The notes: a model not told the origin generated them from the letters alone. A stretch of 64,000 nucleotides of DNA from Chitinophaga silvatica (GCF_003419895.1 NZ_QPMM01000011.1:186001-250000), one strand, 5' to 3'; counted from the first letter of the stretch, positions 19,008 to 27,748 are shown. Numbers and translations are program-made.

Positions 19008-19754
19008 ATGGATATCAGTATCAATAAATATATCAGCGAAACAGGTTTTTGCAGCCGCCGGGAGGCCGATAAGTATATCGAACAGGGAAGAGTTACAATT
19101 AATGATAATATCGCTTCCAAGGGGAACCGTGTGCAGGCCGGAGATGTTGTTGAAATTGATGGGGAACCACTGAAGAAGAAAAAATCGACAGTTTATATAG
19201 CCCTGAATAAACCTAAAGGGGTTACCTGTACCACCGATCTGAAAGATAAAAGCAATATCATTGATTATTTAAACTACCCATCCAGAATTTTTCCAATTGG
19301 ACGGTTGGATAAAAGATCTGAGGGGTTGATATTTTTAACCAATGATGGTGATATTGTTAACAAAATTCTGCGAGCAGGAAATCAACATGAAAAAGAATAT
19401 ATTGTAACCGTAGATAAACCTATAGATCTTGAGTTTGTGAAAGCCATGCGTAATGGTGTTCGTATATTAGGTACTGTTACTCAGAAATGCTTTGTGCAAC
19501 AGGAAGGATCAAATAAATTCAGGATCATTCTGACACAAGGATTAAACAGGCAAATCAGGCGTATGTGCGAGGTACTTGGATTTGAAGTAACCTCATTGAA
19601 GCGTGTACGAATTATGAATATGACATTGAAAGATCTGGCACCTGGTAAATGGCGCTATTTCACTAAGGAAGAGATCACAAATATCAACGCACTGGTTGCA
19701 AGTAGCAGTAAAACAGAAAAAGGTAACCAGGGCAACGAAGGAATGGACGAATAG
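19008..19754 (+). CDS. rluF: RluF-type 23S rRNA pseudouridine synthase
   Basis: 248 residues. N-terminal S4 RNA-binding domain (about 1-60; KYISETGFCSRREADKYI), then an RsuA/RluBEF-type catalytic domain with the catalytic Asp101 in GRLDKRSEGL, and a C-terminal RRMCEVLGFEVTSLKRVRI block. By similarity it makes pseudouridine in 23S rRNA near position 2604, possibly also a tRNA-Tyr site. The low-complexity tail (about 232-248) is not part of the fold. A lipoprotein gene follows 24 nt later. Confidence 0.85.
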   Translation: MDISINKYISETGFCSRREADKYIEQGRVTINDNIASKGNRVQAGDVVEIDGEPLKKKKSTVYIALNKPKGVTCTTDLKDKSNIIDYLNYPSRIFPIGRLDKRSEGLIFLTNDGDIVNKILRAGNQHEKEYIVTVDKPIDLEFVKAMRNGVRILGTVTQKCFVQQEGSNKFRIILTQGLNRQIRRMCEVLGFEVTSLKRVRIMNMTLKDLAPGKWRYFTKEEITNINALVASSSKTEKGNQGNEGMDE

Positions 19755-19778
19755 CAGTTTTTGACGAAATCCTATACT

Positions 19779-20588
19779 ATGAAAATATTTATTCCATTAT
19801 CACTTATCACATTGTTCTGTTCATGTAATCTTTTAGCGAAGAAGACAGATACTAGTTTAGCTAAAGATTCGGTTTCCCGTGGGAATTATCCTGTTGCAGC
19901 AGCCTACGCTACTGAAGCAGAATATACTAATCCAACTATTTTTCCAATAGATTCTTCCTATGGTAAAATGATTAGGGTAGGAAATTATCATAGTGATGAA
20001 GTAGAAGAGGGGGATACTGCCTTAACATATGTAGGTTTGTTCAGATCAGCGACTGATTATTATTTCAAAACAGCTCCTGTTTTCATTAATCATGCAAAAG
20101 ATGCTATCGTAGATGAAGATGATGAAATTACCGGTTGGGAAGTGAAAACGACTCCAACTCAGGATTCAAGTATCTTTCTTATAGCCAACATGCAGCAGTT
20201 GGATGGCCAGCGTTTCAACGCATTAAATTTGTCTAAAACACAGATCCTGCCTGGCGATAGCCTTGAACTTTTTCTGGAGGGAAAAAGATATTTGCTCTAT
20301 GCAACTGGCAATCGTGTAGGTGATTCCTATGAAAATTACAAATTGTTTTTATCGGCACAGCGTAACGGAAAAGCAGTGGTAGAGCTGCTTGCAGAGATTC
20401 TCAGTTTCGATGATCAGATGGTATCTATTATTTTGGCAGGTGATTTAGATGGAGATAAAGAGCTTGATTTATTGATTGATACCAGTTATCATTATAACCT
20501 TGAAGCACCAACGTTGTATCTCTCCAAACCTGCGGCAGAAGGACATTTGCTGAAGGTGGTAGCACGGCATAATTCAGTTGGTTGCTAA
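19779..20588 (+). CDS. Unidentified lipoprotein
   Basis: 269 residues from the ATG at 19779; a TTG at 19761 would add six residues but disturbs the leader. The short hydrophobic leader ends in LFCSC, a lipobox, so it is probably lipid-anchored. The mature part is acidic and ends with an FG-GAP-like or EF-hand-like DLDGDKELDLLID stretch (about 225-237), a calcium-type loop. No family was recognised. It may be co-transcribed with rluF (24-nt gap) but no function is implied. Confidence 0.7.
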   Translation: MKIFIPLSLITLFCSCNLLAKKTDTSLAKDSVSRGNYPVAAAYATEAEYTNPTIFPIDSSYGKMIRVGNYHSDEVEEGDTALTYVGLFRSATDYYFKTAPVFINHAKDAIVDEDDEITGWEVKTTPTQDSSIFLIANMQQLDGQRFNALNLSKTQILPGDSLELFLEGKRYLLYATGNRVGDSYENYKLFLSAQRNGKAVVELLAEILSFDDQMVSIILAGDLDGDKELDLLIDTSYHYNLEAPTLYLSKPAAEGHLLKVVARHNSVGC

Positions 20589-20603
20589 AAAACTTAAAAT
20601 ATT

Positions 20604-20634
20604 TTTGGTAGTTATTTAGAATTTTCTACCTTTG
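20604..20634 (+). promoter_or_regulatory. Promoter of tRNA-Lys copy 1 (TTTG-N19-TACCTTTG)
   Basis: TTTG at 20604-20607, a 19-nt spacer and TACCTTTG at 20627-20634 match the Bacteroidota housekeeping promoter exactly, 20 nt upstream of the mature tRNA 5' end. Confidence 0.75.
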
Positions 20635-20654
20635 CGCTCCCTTCAACAGGGAAT

Positions 20655-20727
20655 GATTCCGTAGCTCAGTTGGTAGAGCAATACACTTTTAATGTATGGG
20701 TCTTGGGTTCGAGTCCCAACGGGATCA
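20655..20727 (+). tRNA. tRNA-Lys (anticodon TTT), copy 1
   Basis: A full cloverleaf is visible: acceptor GATTCCG/CGGGATC (one G-U pair), D arm GCTC/GAGC, anticodon stem ATACA/TGTAT with loop CTTTTAA, and T arm TTGGG/CCCAA with loop TTCGAGT; discriminator A. The anticodon TTT reads Lys codons. Identical in sequence to the copy at 45656. Its 3' end is the integration site of the large island. Confidence 0.95.
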
Positions 20728-20729
20728 CA
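20712..20729 (+). repeat. attL core (18-bp direct repeat)
   Basis: agtcccaacgggatcaca, covering the end of the T loop through the tRNA 3' end, repeated exactly at 36648-36665. Confidence 0.85.
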
Positions 20730-20750
20730 ACAAGAATATCAAAGGTTATT

Positions 20751-20788
20751 AAAGCCGCTTAAATCACAGGATTTAAGCGGCTTTTTTG
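20751..20788 (+). terminator. Island-borne terminator behind tRNA-Lys copy 1
   Basis: A perfect 15-bp stem (20751-20765 / 20770-20784) with an ACAG loop and a T run, 23 nt after the tRNA. A near-identical hairpin lies behind the second tRNA-Lys. Confidence 0.85.
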
Positions 20789-20830
20789 TTTTTACCAATA
20801 AAAGGTAAATCATACAAAACGAATCTGAAA

Positions 20831-20882
20831 GGATACAAAAAAGGATACACAAAACAGTTTTACTTTTAGTGTATCCTTTTTT
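20831..20882. repeat. GGATAC repeats and 14-bp inverted repeat at left island end
   Basis: GGATAC occurs directly at 20831 and 20843 and inverted at 20871. A perfect 14-bp inverted repeat (20837-20850 / 20869-20882) is flanked by A and T runs. The same motif recurs near the right end (36582, 36594) and at both ends of the mini-island, so it is a candidate arm-type integrase binding site; the hairpin could also insulate transcription both ways. Confidence 0.6.
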
Positions 20883-20984
20883 CTGGTAAATGCTTATCAG
20901 TAAAGGGTTTTAGGACTTACAAACCGATGTAAAACAAACCAAACAAAAACAAAGTCAAACATCGGCACTAAAACTTTATGGACT

Positions 20985-22247
20985 ATGAAAGTAAGTCAAG
21001 AATTATCAATCCTCTTTCATCTTCGGTATGATAATAATAACTCCGAAGGTAAGGCAACGATCTGCGTTCGTATTACTGTTACCGGTTTTCCCAGGGATGG
21101 GTTTTCACTGGGCTACAAAGTGGAACCTTCAAAGTTTAACAAAGATGCTGGCGCCATCACCGGTAAATCTGCAGAAGCAATTGAAATTAATAATCATTTG
21201 CAGTACGTAAAAAGTGAACTTATCCGCCATTATAATCTCCTGAAAGCAATTGATGCCACCGTAACCCCGACAATGATAAAGAATGCCTACAACGGTATAA
21301 ACCGGGATAAGCGAACGCTTTTAGAAGTCTGCGACTTCCACAATGAAAAATTTCAGGAGAAGGTGGACAAGGATAAACGTAAAGGTAGCAGCATGAAAAA
21401 GTGGGTTACTACAAAGGAAAGGATTTCCGGTTTTCTCTCCAGTGTTTTTAAAATGAAAGATATTCCCCTGGGCAGGATTGAATATTCCTTTGCTGAAGAT
21501 TTCTTCGATTACCTGACCTTAACGGTAGGTATCCAGGAGAATACAGCTATGAAGTACGTGAAAAATACAAAGCAGTTGCTGAAACTTGCCGTACAACGTA
21601 AATGGTTAAACGCTAACCCGATTGAAGGTTACGCCTGTTCCTATATCAATCCTGAAAGGGATATTTTAAACGCCCAGGAGTTAAGCGTACTTTATCATAA
21701 GGAATTTAGCATCCGCCGACTTCAGGAAACAAAAGACGCTTATTTGTTTATGGCTTTAACCGGCTATGCTTACAAAGATGCCCTGTTGCTTACCCGTGAT
21801 AACATCGTGAAATTTTTCGACGGTGAAGACTGGATCGTTAAAAACAGGGAAAAGACTTGGTGTCGTGAAAACGTTCCCTTGCTGCCTATTGCAAAGGAAA
21901 TCCTGAAGAAGTACGAAAATCATCCGTACTGCATCGCCAACAATGTTTTATTGCCTATCAATAGTAACCAGCGATTTAATGGTTACCTGAAGGAAGTAGC
22001 TGACCTGTGCGGCATAGATAAAAATCTGACAACCCACACTGCCCGGCACACCTTCGCTACCACTGTAACACTGGCCAACGGTGTACCGCTGGAAACCGTG
22101 AGCGCCATGTTAGGCCACAAGTCCATCCGGACGACGCAGATTTACGCTAAGATTGTGGCTTCAAAGGTGAGTCAGGACATGAAAAGTTTAAAGGCTTCCT
22201 TTAATCTGGCTATTCCGGAGTCCTTATTACTCAACGCAGTAGCATAG
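20985..22247 (+). CDS. Tyrosine-type site-specific integrase (CTnDOT/IntDOT-like)
   Basis: 420 residues: arm-binding domain (about 1-95), SAM-like core-binding domain (about 110-215) and catalytic domain (about 225-400). Visible catalytic residues are His351 and Arg354 in HTARHTFA, His378 in LGHKS and nucleophile Tyr387 in TTQIYAKI. The usual first arginine is absent: the box reads LTGYAYKDAL where TGLR is expected, as is known for IntDOT-type integrases of Bacteroidota elements. It is the first gene inside the island, 255 nt behind the tRNA, as expected for a tRNA-targeting integrase. Confidence 0.9.
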   Translation: MKVSQELSILFHLRYDNNNSEGKATICVRITVTGFPRDGFSLGYKVEPSKFNKDAGAITGKSAEAIEINNHLQYVKSELIRHYNLLKAIDATVTPTMIKNAYNGINRDKRTLLEVCDFHNEKFQEKVDKDKRKGSSMKKWVTTKERISGFLSSVFKMKDIPLGRIEYSFAEDFFDYLTLTVGIQENTAMKYVKNTKQLLKLAVQRKWLNANPIEGYACSYINPERDILNAQELSVLYHKEFSIRRLQETKDAYLFMALTGYAYKDALLLTRDNIVKFFDGEDWIVKNREKTWCRENVPLLPIAKEILKKYENHPYCIANNVLLPINSNQRFNGYLKEVADLCGIDKNLTTHTARHTFATTVTLANGVPLETVSAMLGHKSIRTTQIYAKIVASKVSQDMKSLKASFNLAIPESLLLNAVA

Positions 22248-22258
22248 TGGCCTATTAC

Positions 22259-22284
22259 GTAGGTGACCGGCGCCGGTCACCTAC
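22259..22284. repeat. 26-bp perfect palindrome
   Basis: A perfect dyad without loop centred on CGGC/GCCG, starting 12 nt after the integrase stop. No T run follows, so a protein-binding site or cruciform is as likely as a terminator. The remaining 155 bases before the next gene show nothing else. Confidence 0.6.
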
Positions 22285-22439
22285 TATTACAAATCCGACA
22301 TTAACAACTGATTAACAGAGTGTTATAATCTAAACTTATTTATTGCAGACCTTGTTGAAATAGCCGGACCCTCCCGGCTTTCCATATCCTTAAATAACCT
22401 TGAACACCAAACCTTCTGGCGCTAGAAAAACCATATTCC

Positions 22440-23729
22440 ATGCAGCAGACCTATCAATTATCCTACTTTGAAAAACTGATCAGAATTGATCTTAAATCCG
22501 AATTCCAGCAACACAAGAAACCGGATCGTAATTATCTTACTGCAATCGTTGACGAGGCGACAAAGCATAAAGACCGGCTAATACAGGAATTCAGTCAACA
22601 GCTTTATAATCTTGGAAAGCGGAAACGGGCTAGGCATGTACAGAATCATCAACACCAGCTTATACTGTTGATGGACTTGACCACCGAACACCTGGACACA
22701 GACGACATTTTGAGCCGAACGGATGCCCCTCCGAATGACTCCTGGCGGTACCTGTACAGATTTTTATACAAGATACTGGCCGAAATCCTTTCTTTCATCG
22801 AAAGTCAGTACCCTCAAAATATGGATATAGACTGCAAAATTCCTGACGCTTATCTGTACCTGGTACGAGAAGGCTACGCAGCAGCCATGATGCTGTTGCA
22901 GGAAAAATCCGAAGATGGAGAGGTTGAATCTTCATTAATTCCCATACTGATACAACCTTTTGAGGACTTCCTCGAAATAGAACACCCTGGACAATTCATC
23001 AGTTACAGCCACCTGCATTATTTAACGAAACTTAGTATCCAGATTCGTAAGATCCTAGACAGTTCCCGCTGTGAAAAGACAATCACAGAAAGTATAGAAT
23101 GGGAACTGCATGTTTTAAACTTCAACTCACCAGCTTACCTGCAATACTGGACAGACCGCACCAGTAAAGAAATTGAGCAGCTACCATCCTCACGCGACCG
23201 GCTAAACCGGTTAGTCTACCTACAGAAAAAAATTGCTCAGACTCGCACTAAACCGGGAATTAGTTTAAACAGACTTCACGACTCACTACAAAATCAGCTT
23301 CTGTGCTGGCTTTCGGCTGAAATAGTATACCAGGAAAAAGTGGAGGTTATTTCCCAGTCAATCCATTCGATAGGAGAACTTGACCGGTGGAAAGATTTTA
23401 AAGTTCAGACTGGCTTTTCAGTTCCACAGATGGGCGCTATTCTGAAACTCCTTTTTGACAGTGGGTACTACCTAAACAAAAACAAAACGGAGCTGCTGGA
23501 CTTCTTTTCTTTTTTCTTCACCTCAGCCAAGCAGGACGCGGTTTCCAGTCAAAGCCTGCGAAGCCATTTTTATAAAGATAGTGCCGCAGTATCCAGAGCT
23601 GTACAGGAAATCCTGGGAGAACTGCTGGACATCTCACAGAAAGGCATCAACGTTTTATGCTGTTTTATCTGGAACCTGTATGTTTTCCATGATTTTCTTC
23701 CGCTAAGTGACTGGTTAGACCTATTCTAA
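22440..23729 (+). CDS. Mobile-element protein, possibly RteC-like
   Basis: 429 residues, soluble, largely helical, no signal peptide. The C-terminal third (about 310-405; MGAILKLLFDSGYY, ELLDFFSFFFTSA, SQSLRSHFY, SRAVQEILGELLD) resembles in pattern the RteC regulator of Bacteroides conjugative transposons, which controls excision, but RteC itself is about half this length. The position directly after an integrase and before replication genes fits an excision or transfer regulator. The assignment is by pattern only. Confidence 0.5.
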   Translation: MQQTYQLSYFEKLIRIDLKSEFQQHKKPDRNYLTAIVDEATKHKDRLIQEFSQQLYNLGKRKRARHVQNHQHQLILLMDLTTEHLDTDDILSRTDAPPNDSWRYLYRFLYKILAEILSFIESQYPQNMDIDCKIPDAYLYLVREGYAAAMMLLQEKSEDGEVESSLIPILIQPFEDFLEIEHPGQFISYSHLHYLTKLSIQIRKILDSSRCEKTITESIEWELHVLNFNSPAYLQYWTDRTSKEIEQLPSSRDRLNRLVYLQKKIAQTRTKPGISLNRLHDSLQNQLLCWLSAEIVYQEKVEVISQSIHSIGELDRWKDFKVQTGFSVPQMGAILKLLFDSGYYLNKNKTELLDFFSFFFTSAKQDAVSSQSLRSHFYKDSAAVSRAVQEILGELLDISQKGINVLCCFIWNLYVFHDFLPLSDWLDLF

Positions 23730-23855
23730 AATAAATTTTAAAAATTTTTCTTCCTAATAATCAATGTGTTACAGGGGGTTGTGTATACCCCCGTGACTGT
23801 TTTTGTGTTCAAAAAGAATATTCTTTTGCTGCTGTATCAAACAAACATAAATCTT

Positions 23856-24131
23856 ATGGCAGCAGAAATCCTAACACGTGAAGATCTGGCGATTTTCAAA
23901 GTTGAATTATTCAAAGAACTACGGGAAGTGATAGGTTCCCACCCGGCACAGCCCCGCAAATGGTTAAAGTCCTACGAAGTCAAGGACCTGCTCAACATCT
24001 CCTCCGGCACACTTCAGAACATGCGTATCAACGGCACCCTTGCCTATACGAAGATCGGCGGCCTGATATTCTACGACTATGAGGACATACAAAAACTCAT
24101 GACTGCAACCGGACCGCATAAACGCTCCTGA
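23856..24131 (+). CDS. Small HTH DNA-binding protein (excisionase-like)
   Basis: 91 residues from the ATG at 23856; an upstream in-frame start would add 30 hydrophobic, non-family residues. The C-terminal half (KWLKSYEVKDLLNISSGTL ... YTKIGGLIFYDYEDI) is the HTH_17/MerR-like fold common in Bacteroidota mobile elements, where such proteins act as excisionases or regulators. Its TGA overlaps the next ATG by one base (TGATG), so translation of the two is probably coupled. Confidence 0.75.
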   Translation: MAAEILTREDLAIFKVELFKELREVIGSHPAQPRKWLKSYEVKDLLNISSGTLQNMRINGTLAYTKIGGLIFYDYEDIQKLMTATGPHKRS

Positions 24132-25045
24132 TGCCGGTGTTACCAGCACATACGAACTATATAAAGCATCTGAACTCCTTCTTTGCAAAAGTTTGGACAG
24201 ATGATCGTCTGAATTCAAATCACATCAGTTTGTATATGGCTTTATTTCAAATCTGGAATCAATACCGCTTCAGTAGCCCGTTTCCGATTATTCGGGAAGA
24301 GGTCATGAGGTTATCCAGGATAAAGTCAAAGGATACTTATGTGAAATGTTTACGACAGCTCCACGACCGTGCTTATATAGTTTATCAGCCATCAGGTCAG
24401 ATGTTCGCTCCGAGTCTGGTTTCAATTATTCCACTAAACATCATTTTGTCAGAGGAAGAGAGTCAGCAATTATTTCTTTTTTCTCCGCAGCATTATGAGC
24501 CTGAAAAGTTGGAAAAATTAGCAGAAATCAGACAAGCTATCGGACCTAAAATTATGCCCCATATGTGGCCTAAAATTATGCCCGGACAGGGGCCTAAAAA
24601 TATACCCGATACGGGCCTAAAATTAGGTCTCTTTAATAAACAAATAAACAATAATAAACATGAGGGAGAAAACAGGCTCCCGCCCTCAAAAAAAAATAAA
24701 GATGAAACAGGTAAAAAAAATGACCTGCCACATAAGGACGCACCCCGCGCGGAAAATTCCAAAGAAGATCAACGGGAGCTCCCGACCTTATCCCAGGTCC
24801 AGGACTTTTTTAACTCCCACAAGTACGCACCACTGGAAGGTGACAAGTTTTTTCATCATTACCAGGCAAACGGCTGGCGGCAGGGTGGACAAACCCTGAT
24901 TCTGGACTGGCAGTCAGCGGCTCATAAATGGATGCTCAACATTCACGCACAAACGCAAACAAACCATGACAAACATACCAAATCAACACACGGAGCAGGA
25001 CGACTCCACTCCAATGAAAACAAAAACTATTCAGACCCCTTATGA
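24131..25045 (+). CDS. Replication-initiator-like protein (winged helix plus DnaT/DnaD-like tail)
   Basis: 304 residues. N-terminal winged-helix region (about 15-105; HISLYMALFQIWNQY, EVMRLSRIKSKDTYVKCLR), then a low-complexity hydrophilic linker (about 135-215) with three near repeats of the form GPKIMP. The C-terminal block (FFHHYQANGWRQGG ... ILDWQSAAHKWM) resembles the C-terminal motif of DnaT/DnaD-like and phage replication proteins that load helicase. The following gene is a DnaC-like ATPase and overlaps it, which supports a replication role in the excised island. Confidence 0.65.
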   Translation: MPVLPAHTNYIKHLNSFFAKVWTDDRLNSNHISLYMALFQIWNQYRFSSPFPIIREEVMRLSRIKSKDTYVKCLRQLHDRAYIVYQPSGQMFAPSLVSIIPLNIILSEEESQQLFLFSPQHYEPEKLEKLAEIRQAIGPKIMPHMWPKIMPGQGPKNIPDTGLKLGLFNKQINNNKHEGENRLPPSKKNKDETGKKNDLPHKDAPRAENSKEDQRELPTLSQVQDFFNSHKYAPLEGDKFFHHYQANGWRQGGQTLILDWQSAAHKWMLNIHAQTQTNHDKHTKSTHGAGRLHSNENKNYSDPL

Positions 25046-25649
25046 TTACCACCTGCTCATGCAGCAGTTGGAAGAACATGGGAAAACTGTCTATGGCCCG
25101 GCCTTTAAGATCGAAGAAATAGACCGCCCTGTTGTACTGAAGTTGCTGGCGTATTTCTTACAAGACGAGGAAGTGGCTAAATTCGAGGGATTAGACCTTC
25201 AGAAAGGGATACTCCTCACCGGGAGGATTGGATGCGGTAAAACGTCCTTAATTACGCTAATGCGACCCCTTTCGGCAGACTCCTATATGCCGCATATGGT
25301 TTCCTGCCGTGAAATCAGTTTTGAGTTTAGCAAAATCGGCTACGATATTATCAGCAGATATAGTCGAAACGCCTTCTTTCCATACACTGACACGCCCCGC
25401 GTTCATTGCTTTGATGACCTGGGCGTTGAGCAGCCGGTAAACCACTGGGGGAATAGCTGTAACGTAATGGCCGAAATTCTGCTGTCCAGGTATGACCTGT
25501 GGATCTCCAAAAAAATGCTCACCCATATTACCACAAATCTGAATAGCCAGGAATTGGAAGACCACTATGGTAACCGGCTACGGAGCAGATTGCGTTCCAT
25601 GTTCAATCTGATTGCCTTCGATCCCTCGACGGCTGACAAAAGGCGCTAG
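24966..25649 (+). CDS. DnaC/IstB-like ATPase (helicase loader)
   Basis: 227 residues if started at 24966, or 211 from the ATG at 25014; both overlap the previous gene (by 80 or 32 nt). Walker A is GRIGCGKTS (about residues 88-96) and Walker B is HCFDDLG (about 147-153); RLRSRLRSMFN near the end is the arginine-finger-like region. It belongs to the AAA+ DnaC/IstB family and should load a replicative helicase with the preceding initiator-like protein. IstB of IS21 is excluded because no istA or IS ends are nearby. Confidence 0.75.
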   Translation: MTNIPNQHTEQDDSTPMKTKTIQTPYDYHLLMQQLEEHGKTVYGPAFKIEEIDRPVVLKLLAYFLQDEEVAKFEGLDLQKGILLTGRIGCGKTSLITLMRPLSADSYMPHMVSCREISFEFSKIGYDIISRYSRNAFFPYTDTPRVHCFDDLGVEQPVNHWGNSCNVMAEILLSRYDLWISKKMLTHITTNLNSQELEDHYGNRLRSRLRSMFNLIAFDPSTADKRR

Positions 25650-26002
25650 AGCTACTTACCCATTTATTCAAACCATAATTACAGATACAGTCGGTACTAT
25701 TGGATAAACAACCTAAGCTTTGACTTGTCCCATGGAGTTGTGAATTCTATACCCCATTTGCTTTGCTGGATTCAAGAGAATTATAACATGGCAATGACGG
25801 CCCTAACAATGGCTATGATTTCTGGTTGATTTTGAAATGGAAGAAGTGGTGGTTCGTTCACGGGTTCTAGTTGGGAGCGAATTTAGGCCAATTATTTTAA
25901 GATGTTAACTAATGACGATTTGATTTTCTGGTAAAGATGGAAATATAATGAACGTATGGAGGCTCACTATTGCGAATTGGAAAATCTAATTAGTTTAAAT
26001 AA
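25650..26002. other. Intergenic region with a 12-bp inverted repeat reaching into the cyclase gene end
   Basis: About 350 AT-rich bases between convergent genes. GTATGGAGGCTC (25954-25965) pairs perfectly with GAGCCTCCATAC (26022-26033), the latter inside the last codons of the downstream cyclase gene. On the minus strand this makes a stem around the stop codon. No T run follows. Nothing else recognised. Confidence 0.45.
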
Positions 26003-26986
26003 TTAAAGTTTCCAAGTGTAGGAGCCTCCATACACTTTCCCCTTTACGTTTCTGATTGCAAGCTTCTGTTCCGTCCAATCTCCAGGTAAATAAAGATTAG
26101 GTTCTAGGCCTTCGTTTATTAGTCCTTTGTAGACTTGCTCAGTCAATAGAATGGCGGGGTAGGTGTACTCCTCAACATTTTTTTTAAGAGATATGACTTG
26201 TCTTGATCTGAAAAAAGATATTCCATTCTCAATCTTTACGCCAGAAAGAAATTCCGATTCTGTTACTGAAAGCGGTTTGGGTTGGTATAGGTATGTTGAT
26301 GCTGGAAATTGATATTTGCCTGTTGGAGTATTTAATCTATATGGCTGGGATTGAGAAAAATAATCAGATAATATGGATTTTACATTAAGTTCATACATTG
26401 TTCTTGTTATTTTTTTATTACCCATATCTGTCAATCGAGACGCTATATTAGCCGGAATTCCAGCCCAGACCAATCCTCTGTTTGGTTGATTTTCTTTTCC
26501 TTTTCTTGGAACGCCCACTTTTGTAATCTGCATTTTTCCATGGTCGATTCCAATTCCGCATTTAAAATCAACACCTTTGAACTTTTCATTGATTATTTTC
26601 GCTACATGGTTAATAGAAATTGCACATCTTATTGCATTAGTGAAACATTTTTCTTGAGGAAAGACAATCATAACCCTGTCGCCAATGATGTTACGTGTAT
26701 GGCCACCATGATGCCTGGCTGCCTTTATTACTCCTTTAGTAAAAGCGGTATATATTTTCCCCATGACTTTTGAACTGTGCTTTTCTGTGAGTAAGACAGA
26801 GTTTCTGATATCCACATATAATACACATGAGGTAAGTTCTTTCCCTTTCTTTTCTTTATTCTTTTCATAGCTTAATCCTGAATCATCAGAAGGAGGAACA
26901 GTTTCTGTATCATTATAAACAAAGTCTGTATTGGTAATGTCATTCACATCTTCTTCTATTTCAGACATTATTGATTTTAAACCCAT
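26003..26986 (-). CDS. Class III nucleotide cyclase, PycC-like (Pycsar cyclase B)
   Basis: 327 residues. The cyclase homology domain (about 52-215) keeps both metal-binding aspartates, Asp59 in LYVDIRNS and Asp103 in IIGDRVMIVF, and the transition-state Asn180/Arg184 pair in GIPANIASRL. The blocks KCGIGIDHGKM and GLVWAGIPAN resemble Pycsar PycC proteins, which make cCMP or cUMP on phage infection. The base specificity cannot be read safely. The N-terminal 50 residues are acidic and disordered; the C-terminal 110 have no recognised domain. It is last in the operon, 11 nt behind a second cyclase. Confidence 0.8.
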   Translation of the reverse strand: MGLKSIMSEIEEDVNDITNTDFVYNDTETVPPSDDSGLSYEKNKEKKGKELTSCVLYVDIRNSVLLTEKHSSKVMGKIYTAFTKGVIKAARHHGGHTRNIIGDRVMIVFPQEKCFTNAIRCAISINHVAKIINEKFKGVDFKCGIGIDHGKMQITKVGVPRKGKENQPNRGLVWAGIPANIASRLTDMGNKKITRTMYELNVKSILSDYFSQSQPYRLNTPTGKYQFPASTYLYQPKPLSVTESEFLSGVKIENGISFFRSRQVISLKKNVEEYTYPAILLTEQVYKGLINEGLEPNLYLPGDWTEQKLAIRNVKGKVYGGSYTWKL

Positions 26987-26997
26987 AATACTTAGCT

Positions 26998-27744
26998 TTA
27001 TCTTGGATATTTAATTCTAAAAAATTGATTATAAGAGATCCCTTGTAGTTGACCAGGAGGGATGAGCCTACCAAAGTGTGACCAATAATTAATGTTGCCT
27101 AACGGACTTTTGTAAAATTCCCTTATTGGACTATCGTCAAAATAATTAATACAATTTGCTTCACTAATGCTTTCTAAACGAAATAGTTCTGTCAACGGCT
27201 TCCCAATAATTGTGTACTCATTATAAAAACCTGATTTGTTTTTGAAATAGTTAATGGTTCCAGCATGAAATGCAATCTTCGATGCGTGTTTCGTCTTAAT
27301 TGTCTTTTCAATTATTTCTTTGGCTGCTATATTTGCTGCATTAATACAGTCCGCAAAATCTTCACACATAAAAGGGGGGCCAAAAATGCAAACAATGCCG
27401 TCTCCTATTATTTTATCAACCTCGCCACCATATTTGTAGATGATAGGAATAACAGTTCGGTAATATTCGTCAAAATATTCCCCAATTTCCTCTCCATTTA
27501 AATGTGAAAATTGAGTTGAGAAATTACAAATGTCAATGAATAGCAGGGCTACTTCGGCAGGAAGGCCAAAGTCAAAATAACGTGTGAACTCTGGGCCAAG
27601 TTCTGCAAGGGAGCTTGAAAGTGCTTTCTCAAGCCAAAAAGAGTTACTGTTTGCTATACTCTGCAGAGAGCCTTTAAATTTTGAAAGTTTGCTGTTTTTA
27701 TGATAGGTGCAGTTTAGTTTTTGAACAAGATCCAGATTGGGCAT
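26998..27744 (-). CDS. Second class III nucleotide cyclase (Pycsar cyclase A)
   Basis: 248 residues. The cyclase domain (about 62-205) has metal-binding Asp71 in LLFIDICNFS and Asp115 in KIIGDGIVCIFG, preceded by YGGEVD. In the later helix, GKPLTELFRL keeps the Arg (189) but the usual Asn is Thr. It looks closer to classical adenylate/guanylate cyclases than the downstream PycC-like protein. Its start lies 4 nt after the effector stop, so the three genes are one operon. Two adjacent diverged cyclases suggest a heterodimer, two messengers, or a catalytic/regulatory split; this is inference. Confidence 0.75.
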   Translation of the reverse strand: MPNLDLVQKLNCTYHKNSKLSKFKGSLQSIANSNSFWLEKALSSSLAELGPEFTRYFDFGLPAEVALLFIDICNFSTQFSHLNGEEIGEYFDEYYRTVIPIIYKYGGEVDKIIGDGIVCIFGPPFMCEDFADCINAANIAAKEIIEKTIKTKHASKIAFHAGTINYFKNKSGFYNEYTIIGKPLTELFRLESISEANCINYFDDSPIREFYKSPLGNINYWSHFGRLIPPGQLQGISYNQFFRIKYPR

Positions 27745-27748
27745 TGGC

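Noticed and set aside
24966..25649. IstB of an IS21-type element
   Set aside because: No istA transposase and no IS ends nearby; gene order with a replication-initiator-like protein favours a DnaC-like loader.
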